64,000 nt of DNA from Aedes albopictus (Eukaryota; Arthropoda; Insecta; Diptera; Culicidae), in the NCBI RefSeq assembly GCF_035046485.1, contig NC_085138.1:8408823-8472822 (forward strand). The letters run 5' to 3'. Positions 56,224 through 64,000 of this stretch are shown here, one piece after another. The number at the start of each line of letters is the position of its first letter. The first letter of the stretch is position 1. The translations under genes and the position numbers were made by a program. The notes under the pieces were generated by a model. The model made no database searches. It saw only the letters and a list, made by a program, of their open reading frames with translations, and was not told the origin of the DNA.

Positions 56224-57525
56224 CTTAAGCATACGGTTAACATGGAAAGCCACCAGAACCAGCTGAATCGCGAGTGCAGCCTTTTCACCAACGATGGAAA
56301 GTTTGTTATTATTGGAGCGGCGTCGTTCATTCCGGAAGACAATCATCCTCGGTTCTACGAGTTGTACACGAACAACGAGGCTATAAAACCCACTGCCAGC
56401 TGTCCCCTGGAGGATTACACACTGTACATCATTGATTTGCACAATGGAAGGATTTCGGACTCCAAGGACTTCAACGTGGACAAGATTGTGCTGTCGCATA
56501 ACCAGGGCGTTTACCTGTACAATGACACGTTGGCTATTCTGTCGATTCAACATCAGACGATACACATTTTCTCAATTGCCGAGGGAACGTTCATCCTGGA
56601 ACGCACAATCGGCAGGTTTTGTTGTCCGGATGAAGGCTTGCTGTATAGTATGGGAACTTCCGGTGGTAGAACCACGGGGAACAATTCGAATTTGCGTGCG
56701 TTCCGTGAGCCTACGATTAATAGTTTAAAACATCGGATGTTGGTTTTTCTGTTCAAACAGGCGAAGATGCAGCAGTCTACTGGTGAGGACAGATTTGCAC
56801 TGAGGAAGTTCTACCGACGTTTCGATGAGTATCGGAACCTTCGGATGTGGAAGATGCAACTGCTGGATGATGATCATCTGCTGATCAAGTATTCTAGTGA
56901 GGATGTGGTTACGTTGAAGATTCAGGAGCCCAACATTCACAATAGCTTGTTTGTGATCTACAATATCTGGAAGAACACCATCATAGGGATTTATGGCAAT
57001 CAATCTCCAGAACTTTTATATCTGTACGAAAATTTCTGCGACAGTTTTCGGAATGCCAACCTGGCCCATCAAACGCAATTCACCTGTTCCTTAGCTAACA
57101 ATATCTACAGCAATCTGATCCATCAACGGTTCAAGCAAACCATTATCGGTGCCCGTGGTGGAGGAGTCCAAGAGGCCACCAAGCGGATTCTGGCCGCTCT
57201 GCCGATCAGCGCCCAGAGCTACAGTAGTTCTCCCTACCTGGACCTCAGCCTGTTTAGCTACGACGACAAATGGGTATCGGCAATGGAACGGCCGAAAGCC
57301 TGCGCCGAGTTTCCGATTCGCTTCTTTGCGCGGGATTCCGGACTGCTCAAGTTCCGAATCTACGCCGGAGTGCAGAACCAGCAGCAGCCGAGTTTGGTTT
57401 CGCGACGACTGGTGGCGTTCACCTTCCACCCGACGGAACCGTTTGCCATCAGCGTACAGCGGATCAATACGGACTACATTGCCAACTTTCACATACGGCA
57501 CCCGGGCGCGCGGATGGTGCGGTGA
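56224..57525 (+). CDS. DET1: DET1 exon 2
   Basis: Residues 143-575 after a 63 bp intron. Conserved blocks: LNRECSLFTNDGKFVIIGAA, PLEDYTLYIIDLHNGR, KIVLSHNQGVYLYNDTLAIL, RMWKMQLLDDDHLLIKYSSE, and LPISAQSYSSSPYLDLSLFS. It ends NFHIRHPGARMVR at a TGA (57523). Length agrees with animal DET1 (about 550 in vertebrates). No frameshift. AATAAA at 57629-57634 is 104 bp beyond the stop. Confidence 0.95.
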   Translation, partial: LKHTVNMESHQNQLNRECSLFTNDGKFVIIGAASFIPEDNHPRFYELYTNNEAIKPTASCPLEDYTLYIIDLHNGRISDSKDFNVDKIVLSHNQGVYLYNDTLAILSIQHQTIHIFSIAEGTFILERTIGRFCCPDEGLLYSMGTSGGRTTGNNSNLRAFREPTINSLKHRMLVFLFKQAKMQQSTGEDRFALRKFYRRFDEYRNLRMWKMQLLDDDHLLIKYSSEDVVTLKIQEPNIHNSLFVIYNIWKNTIIGIYGNQSPELLYLYENFCDSFRNANLAHQTQFTCSLANNIYSNLIHQRFKQTIIGARGGGVQEATKRILAALPISAQSYSSSPYLDLSLFSYDDKWVSAMERPKACAEFPIRFFARDSGLLKFRIYAGVQNQQQPSLVSRRLVAFTFHPTEPFAISVQRINTDYIANFHIRHPGARMVR

Positions 57526-57628
57526 TGAGAGGAGCGAATGTCCCCCGAACGGGGAAGGGGGATGTTCGACGACTGATTCTAGTTAAGGGGGCGTAGAGAT
57601 GTTAGGAGCTACTTAACAGTATATTTTT

Positions 57629-57634
57629 AATAAA
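57629..57634 (+). terminator. DET1 polyadenylation signal
   Basis: AATAAA in a T/A-rich context, 104 bp after the stop. Confidence 0.8.
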
Positions 57635-57850
57635 CGACAAAAACACAATATTTTGTCTTTGAAATTGATTGCAGGGGTCTTGATTACAGAATTACAGAAA
57701 CCGATTGCAGGGATCTTGATGATTTGAGAAATCAGGGCAAAAGTTGTACAAGTACTTTGGCAAACAACTGAAGAGGAATACCCAGTAAACCTGAAACCGT
57801 CAACAATCTCCTTGGAGCCGTCAACGGTTTTAAGGTGAAGGTACATAGCG

Positions 57851-58122
57851 GGCCCATATAGCCGAGGCGGTAAACGCACGGGTATTCAGCATGACCATGC
57901 TGAGGGTGACGGGTTCGATTCCCGGTCGGTCCAGGATCTTTTCGTAAAGGAAATTTCCTTGACTTCCTTGGGCATAGAGTATCTTCGTGCCTGCCACACG
58001 ATATACACATGCAAAATGGTCATTGGCAGAGGAAGCTCTCAGTTAAAAACTGTGGAAGTGCTCATTGAACACTAAGCTGAGAAGCAGGTTTGTCCCAGTG
58101 AGGACGTTACGCCAACAAGAGG
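57851..58122 (+). mobile_element. tRNA-derived SINE (Feilai-like)
   Basis: A box TAGCCGAGGCGG and B box GGTTCGATTCC (57912-57922), followed by the SINE body with GAGAAGCAGG and TGTCCCAGTGAGGACGTTAC. Exact 12 bp duplications aggtacatagcg flank it (57839-57850 and 58123-58134). Confidence 0.9.
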
Positions 58123-58134
58123 AGGTACATAGCG

Positions 58135-58704
58135 TTAGCTCATTTAGCTTCGCATTTTCTCGAACACGATATAACAATTAAACTTAACTAACGCTTTTAT
58201 TTTCAATAATTCACAGAAAGCGATAATAGTTACAGTATTTACTATTCGACGAGTAAAACGTATGATCTTCTTGATGAGTTGTTTGATGTTCGTTTCGATA
58301 TGAATATGAATCGTTTCTTTTTGAGCTATTTGAAGTGTTTTAAAACTAAGAATAAATCGTTAAAAAATTCGAATGCGCTCTGCACATCGTTTCACACTAA
58401 ATTCGATTTTAGTGCGTTCAAGATACTAGTAGCTTGAATCTATTTTGGCTAATAGCAATGGTACGGTTCTTCTTCGGTGACAGTTCTTCGTTTAAGCGCT
58501 TTAGCATTATTCTTCTTCCAGCCTTGAATATGATCGCTTTTATGCCATTCGAAGGGGCATTTTCACAACAGAGTTTTCTTCAGAACCAGAACGATCGGTA
58601 TCGACGAAGTAAAAGGGATTTTTTCCGTTATCTTCTTATCAGACTTTGCAATTTTGGAGATGAGGTCAACTCATGTAGATAGTCGGGCAACAACTTTGTA
58701 CACC
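58135..58704. other. intergenic, possible 3' UTR of a minus-strand gene
   Basis: No gene is seen. If the exon at 58705-58835 is real, its 3' UTR should lie here. Confidence 0.3.
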
Positions 58705-58835
58705 TCAATAATAGCGTTCCTTATCGGAAGTGGTGTAATAACGCTTACCCGATCCTGCGCCATCGTTGGAATATGTTGCCGGTTGGTGGCTTCGTTTCCA
58801 GTAGTCGTTTCGAACCATTTCCTGCACGGGATTGG
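58705..58835 (-). CDS. possible terminal exon of an unidentified gene
   Basis: Minus-strand acceptor ctttcatccacag leads into an open frame encoding about 43 residues: NPVQEMVRNDYWKRSHQPAT, then YSNDGAGSGKRYYTTSDKER and YY, to a TGA at 58705-58707. Good acceptor and peptide composition make it look like a real last exon. Upstream exons would be to the right (beyond 58840) but I could not find them, and I do not recognise the protein. It could also be a chance frame. Confidence 0.45.
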
Positions 58836-58928
58836 CTGTGGATGAAAGAAGGACGAAACTAGTTATAGTTTTTTTTTTGCAGTACGCAATTTTGGATGGA
58901 ATGGACAAACATTGATGTAGGTCTGGGC

Positions 58929-59090
58929 CCGTCCATAAATTACGTACACTCTAAGGGAGAGTCTTACCGAAGTCTACGGTCCATACATATTTTCAAAAAG
59001 GAGGTGTCTGAGATGACCAAAAATGAGTCTACGTAGGGTCTTGTACCATTTGGGCAAGTGTACCTATTTTGGGCACTTGCCGCTCTAAGT
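58929..59090. repeat. mixed MITE remnants
   Basis: cccgtccataaattacgta resembles the 23528 family end; then 59036-59085 matches the TIR of 47226 and 53376. Confidence 0.55.
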
Positions 59091-59279
59091 CAATTTCAAA
59101 CCGATTGATTTGAATTTTTGTATAGAGTTAGGCACGTGCAGTATCTTACTCTATACAAAAATTCATATTCCACGTAGTTGGCTGACCATTGACCGTAATC
59201 GACCTGCGGGGGAGGTGTCGAGCAGCACGCCTCCTCTTTCTTCACGAAACTTTTAGAACAAGAGCTTTATTTAACCCTA

Positions 59280-60082
59280 TCCCGCCCATGTTGTGTTGTT
59301 GGCTTCTGTTGGAACCGTCCTAGGAATCCTACGGAGTAACAGATATCCGGCCTGGTGCACAGCATCACATACATCAACGACTCAAGAAGTTCTCGATAGG
59401 GATGAGCCGTAGGGTCCCCGGCTCGGGCAAGCTGTAGTCTTTTGTCCATCGGAGTTTTAACCGGATTGCAGTCCACCATCTCGAAGAGCTTGTCCACATT
59501 TGCTTCTTGTGACAGCCGCATTCTTCCATGCCTCACATCGTAATCTAAACGCATGCCAAGGAAGTGAGTGACTTCTCCGCAATCAATCATCGCAAACATC
59601 GCTGTCAGTTGTCGTTTCAACTTTACGATGGTCTCTGGCTTTCTTCCGCATATCAGCAAGTCATCCACGTACAAAACGACATAGATTTCGTCACCGTCCT
59701 GAATCCTTGTATAAAGGCAATAACCATGCCGGGATCGTACAAAGCCCAATTTCAACAACTTCTCCTGAACTTTTCATTCCAGCATCTCGGCGACTGCTTA
59801 AAGCCATAGAGTGACTTGAGTAGCTTGCAGACCGTATTCGATGGCGCCTTCATTCCGTCCGGGACGGCCATATAGATGTCCTCCTTCAGTTCGCCGTAAA
59901 GGAAGGCCGTTTGACGTCCATGTGATGGAAGGAAAAGCCCAGATGGACGCCCGCTGCCAGCACTGTTCGGATTGTGGCAAGCTTGGCCACGGGGGCAAAC
60001 GTCTCATCGTAATCCAGTCCATGTTTCTGGAGGAAGCCCTTGGCGACAAGCCGCGCCTTGTATCGTGCAATAAAGCTCACAA
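59280..60082 (-). pseudogene. copia reverse transcriptase fragment
   Basis: From right to left: [20 protein letters not shown] and [35 protein letters not shown] (in another frame), then GFVRSRHGYCLYTR, YVVLYVDDLLICGR, KTPMDKRLQLARAGDPTAHP and CTRPDICYSVGFLGR. The YVDD box is present. Frameshifts break it near 59760 and elsewhere, and both ends are missing; the right end meets a MITE at 60083. Not functional. Confidence 0.88.
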
Positions 60083-60240
60083 CACAGACAAACAGAAATC
60101 TCACTCTACTCACTTTCCTTGATCCTCTTATTAACGGTTAGTTCAAACAATCGGTAGTTCGTAAATCGTACGCTCATGGCTCTCTCATCATTTTTGCTAC
60201 TGTTTGACGTTTGTTCATTACCATCACCTAGTTATGAGCG
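60083..60240. mobile_element. MITE with ACAAACAG ends, copy 3 (partial)
   Basis: cacagacaaacagaaatctc then cactctactcac, as the inverted end of the family at 55253. The other end is not clear. Confidence 0.65.
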
Positions 60241-60249
60241 AGGTTATGA

Positions 60250-61510
60250 GATTGCGAAACATTGGCATTGATTGGCGGTTTGATTGGCATGATTGGATTG
60301 ATTGGAGACGGAATTTTCACCTTTCTGGATGCAGCTTCACTGGTCTAGAACACGTTTGTGATGGTCGATTTTCTAGGCTGGGCGCATATGACCCATCCGT
60401 CTCCAAAGGGTTGCATCGCACTTTGTTCGAAGTGATAGAGTAATGCGGGGCAAAAGTTCGCAGTTGGTTTTTTTTTAGCACGAATTAAGAACCCAAACAA
60501 ATTTGTAAGGGTTCGACACATAATCACCGACGAACCGACGTGACAGCTAGAACAAACAAATTCAAATTTGTTGTCCCCGACGCCATGATGAAAAATAGGC
60601 GAACACTACCGCCACCCCTACAACGGTTCGCGTTGTATTGATAGCTTGATCTCAAACCCCCGTGTGTTCATATAAGAAAAGGTTCGCGTCTGCGCTAATT
60701 TGACAGAAGCGTTCGCTCGCTTCGCTGGCCGACCGTTAAATTTGGGGGACACACTTTTGAAACACCACTGTCACGTCGGTTCGTCGGTGGATATACTATC
60801 ACTACGATAAAAAAGATTTATCATAACATCTTTTGTATGAGTTTCCTGACTTTTTTTTGAAAATTTTTTAGCCTCGGCTGAGAATGTCTATCACTGTATT
60901 TGCCCAAAAATGCACTTGTTCAACACAGTACCAACGTAATGCTGTCTCAACAGATCGAAAGCGCGACAATAAACAGGTTAAAACCCCTCCCCAGTCCATT
61001 CTACATAAGTGATAACGCAACATATCAATATACTACAATGACTTTTATATTCTGCACGGGAATTTTAAAAGATGTTTTATATGTTTACGTTCGAAAACGA
61101 AATTAATAAATTTTCGACTGTTCCGCAACCATATGCGACCAAGTGTAGAATTAGCATAAGTTAAAATACACATAAATATAAAAAAAAACCATATGCGTCT
61201 TCATTACAACTTTTTTTAAAAAAAAAACAAAATTTTCCGAACTGTTTCATTAAAAAGTACTAGATCAATTGAGCTTGAATTTATAATAAAAAAAATCAGT
61301 AAAAGTTACATTTTTGAATGGACAACAAATGTAAGCTCAGATTAAGATTGAATGTTGTATCCCAAAACAATAACAAAATTCATGAATTTTAATATCAACT
61401 ATATGTTATACACTGCGACATTGAAATTATAGTTTGAAATTATGATAAAAACAAATGATTCAGTACGTCATTTTTCAACTTTGGAAAAATCCCCCTTGGA
61501 CTCAATTTTG
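60250..61510. other. intergenic
   Basis: No gene is seen. AT-rich after 60800, with long A runs. Fragments at about 60520-60800 (tcggtggat, cgacgaaccgacgtgac) form a loose inverted pair. Confidence 0.4.
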
Positions 61511-61516
61511 GTTTAA

Positions 61517-61769
61517 TCTATCTATATAAAATTGCAGTGGCATACGTGGGACCGCGCATAACTTGCGAACGGATGGTCCGATTTGGGTTGTCTAAGTTTT
61601 GTTCTGTTAGTTTTCACCCAAGGAAGGTTTAAGAGGCCAAAAACATGGGAAAATTGAGTTTTTGAAAATCGGGTTTTCATACATTTTGAACGGGGACTTG
61701 GGCGCTTGGCTAGGGACTTGAAACGTCAATAAACGCAGTAGGCAACACAAAGTTTGCCGGGACAGCTAG
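61517..61769 (+). mobile_element. short non-autonomous Helitron
   Basis: 253 bp beginning TCTATCTATATAAAATTGC and ending GCCGGGACAGCTAG, between a 5' A and a 3' T. This is the A|TC...CTAG|T arrangement of Helitrons. Typical interior words include TTGCGAACGG and GGGACTTG. No Rep/helicase. Confidence 0.8.
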
Positions 61770-62389
61770 TTGACTTTAAAATTTGGATTTTTTTAGTTGA
61801 AATTCATAATAAAAGAAAATTATCAGAGCAATGAAATTTTGAGATTTTTTTTCGGCCACTGTGCGTTGAGTGTGCAGCGCTGAAACCGAACAGTTCCGCT
61901 GGAATGACGGTTCAATCGACCGAGGATTACCCTTTCGAAAACTTAGCTTGGGCTGCTCAGCAGACTTATTGGTCGGTAATTACCTGGACTGGTGATGTCC
62001 TCGTTATTATTTTTCTTTATTACCAAGATTTTCAGCCCTCGACTAGTTCAACTCGTATAAACAGAAAGAAGGGAATGGTTGTGATAGTGGAAACCTGATT
62101 GAGAATAAGGGGGAGAGGGGCTGATAATGTTCAGAAGTAAATCCTGATGCTTTCGAAACAAAAAACTATTACTTTTGTCTAGCGATGTCGATGTCCACGT
62201 CGGGGTTTTTTTTTTGTTAAATCACTATATTGTGTGATAAAGTTTGGCCTCTTTTGAAAAAAAAAACTGAGTAAGGCTGTTTGTTTAATTTTGTATTAGC
62301 TGAGTGCTATCTGAATGCAGGTTATACCGTTTTTCGTCCGCAGTTGCTCTAGAGTTGACTATAATATATTCCACGGAATTATGGACGCT
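61770..62389. other. unassigned AT-rich stretch
   Basis: Nothing recognisable. Confidence 0.4.
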
Positions 62390-63760
62390 GCACGTGTCAT
62401 ATGATATTCTGAACTCGCCTCGTCCGGCCATATTTATTATGAGAGAGTCTGGTGTGACCCGTGCATAGTCGAAAGAAGACTACTTGGCCTCTTCTGGACG
62501 GTAAGTCTTCCCAGCGCTCAACGATCGAGTTGATTTTTCTGGTGAAGCTTGTTCGGTCTCGAAGCCAACAGTGGGACCAGGTATCCCAAATCAACTTCTT
62601 AACCCACATTCTTCCGGTATCTGCCGCGTTTTTGGAGTTAGCAGGCGAGTTTGTCTCCCACGATCTGCCTGTAAAACCGCTTCCTCATTACCCACTATAC
62701 CACAATGACCTGGTACCTACATCAAGGTTATGTCCCTTCCTGGCTCGTTCAAAGTTCGTTGGGTAGATTGTATGAAGGGATGTTTATTGGGGATTTGATG
62801 GCTTCCAACGCACTAGCTGAATCAGTTACCACTAATATTGGAGTTGAGCTCGCTTCAGTTACTGCTTGGAATATAGCTGCCGCCTTAGCCGTAAAAAAAA
62901 CGTAATAGATGTATACTGCCGTGAATCGCATATCTGTCCCATTTGCATAGGAAATCCAACAAAGATGGGACTAATATGCGATTCACGGCAGTATAGGAGT
63001 TTGTGTGACCTACCAGATTAGATTATCCTTCTTCGATCCATCCCTAAACCTAACGTCCGTGCGGGCATGCTTTGTTTGGATTCGTGCTTCGAAACTGGCC
63101 TGTACTTTGTACGGGTTGTTTTTTTCTAAACGTCCTTGTTTGCCTTCGAGATGGCTATCACGTTGGCATGTTTCCATCTAGTAGGAAAGTACGCTAAGGC
63201 CAGGCACGCGTTGAAAAGTTTGGTCAGAACGACCAATTTTTTTTTTTTGTAGGTCTTGCTTGAGGCAGGTGTTCCCGATTCCATCCTGTCCGGTAGATTA
63301 TTGATTTTCAATCTGCGGATGATTGATTTAACATCTTTCGGTTTTAACCAGGGGATCCTACTGCTCATTTTTTGCGAGTGTGTTAGTGTCGACTGGCAAC
63401 GCGATCTCGGGCCTGGTCGAATCCTGATTGGAAATCGGTTCGTGTTGGCGAGTTTGCCGAGTTCGAGTTTGACATGCCTGCACCCTCCCTGGTTTTAACA
63501 GGGCAGCGTTAGGAATGGGAAGGATTGCACCGCGAACTTGATCGATTGTAATGTCCACCGCCGGCGAAATTTCCGGACCACCTGGCTCTTCGTCGTTCTG
63601 AGCGACAGCAAACGTTGCAGCAAACGCTTCGGCTTTCTGTGATGGACTCACTACGAGATTACCGTTGACGTTCAGCAGTATGCTGTACTTGACCGTGTTC
63701 CGGAGGCTGCACGTTAACTTTCCGAATTTATTGCTTCCATTATCTAGGTTCCCCAACATC
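62390..63760 (-). pseudogene. I-superfamily LINE fragment (linker, RT part, RNase H, C-terminus)
   Basis: From right to left on the minus strand: a linker/RT start (LLNVNGNLVVSPSQKAEAFA), LVVLTKLFNACLALAYFPTR with WKHANVIAISKANK (RT blocks 0-1), then an internal deletion to RNase H (FTAKAAAIFQAVTE, VVTDSASALEAIK) and the C-terminus (LCTGHTRLSHNK). Frames are broken in several places. A small foldback is inserted at 62915-62992. The LINE family has RNase H, as does the full-length copy at 2481-8546, but the two are clearly different elements. Confidence 0.85.
62915..62992. mobile_element. 78 bp foldback MITE
   Basis: actgccgtgaatcgcatat and atatgcgattcacggcagt are inverted around gtcccat...atggga. 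TA dinucleotides flank it. It interrupts the LINE fragment. Confidence 0.85.
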
Positions 63761-64000
63761 GAACCAAAGTTCCTGTATCGATGCTCTGCACTTTTGGTGC
63801 TGATAACGTTGTTCAGATGCTTTACAATCGCATAAACCAGCAGGTCCCGTCTTCGAATAAACTGTCTACGCCAAACATTTCTCTAACGTATCAGCAGCTT
63901 CAGTTCGTCGGGGCTTTCTTTCTTTTTTGAAGGATCCCACGCGTAGGGACAGCAGCCTTTTCAGTCGCCTTGACAATCGTGGTGATTCTGGCGATTACAT

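Noticed and set aside
57857..57930. functional tRNA gene
   Set aside because: It is the head of a SINE with flanking duplications and tail.
58434..58682. 82-codon open frame
   Set aside because: No homology or context; more likely 3' flank of a minus-strand gene.

Overview
This is a repeat-dominated stretch of an insect nuclear genome, most likely an Aedes-type mosquito. The evidence is spliced genes with GT-AG introns, animal host genes (Rheb, MCM9, DET1), tRNA-derived SINEs with an AAG-type tail like those of Aedes, and dense MITEs with BEL, copia, gypsy and I-type retroelements. The species assignment is inference. There are no bacterial-style operons and no CRISPR array.

Host genes. (1) Rheb, + strand, exons at 16999-17745; its first exon is not visible, and its first intron holds a 7.4 kb stack of insertions ending about 30 nt from the splice acceptor. 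(2) MCM9, - strand, 41380 to 26474, three coding exons giving 1115 residues, with an 11.5 kb second intron built mostly from a GGAATTCC-type satellite, foldbacks and SINEs. (3) DET1, + strand, 55735-57525, two exons, 575 residues. A possible terminal exon of an unidentified gene lies at 58705-58835 (-).

Mobile-element layers. 1-9.2 kb: a decayed copia copy split by a full-length I-type LINE (2481-8546, both ORFs open, 14 bp target duplication), then a 5'-truncated LINE. 9.5-17 kb: an A-tailed insertion in Rheb intron 1 that was itself hit by a 5.2 kb LTR element with identical 163 bp LTRs, PBS and PPT but no gag or pol. 18.6-21.7 kb: a cluster of a 258 bp TA-flanked MITE, plus a hAT-type MITE with 8 bp duplication. 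23.8-25.8 kb: a decayed LINE. 41.8-43.2 kb: foldbacks, one nested three deep. 44.7-47.2 kb: a BEL LTR and gag fragment. 47.2-53.4 kb: a three-level nest, in which a TIR element contains a short-LTR (93 bp) non-coding retroelement carrying an array of compensatory hairpins, which in turn contains a gypsy-like element with identical 287 bp LTRs. That gypsy-like copy encodes Gag-protease and a stub of reverse transcriptase, but the rest of pol is replaced by an unrecognised in-frame segment. 53.6-64 kb: further MITEs, SINEs, a short Helitron, a copia RT fragment and an I-type LINE fragment.

The two most unusual items are the gypsy derivative with a replaced pol core, and the hairpin array of the short-LTR element, whose stems vary in sequence while keeping complementarity. 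The large non-coding LTR element in Rheb intron 1 shares a tRNA-Ser-type primer site with the gypsy derivative, so mobilisation in trans is plausible, but this is inference.
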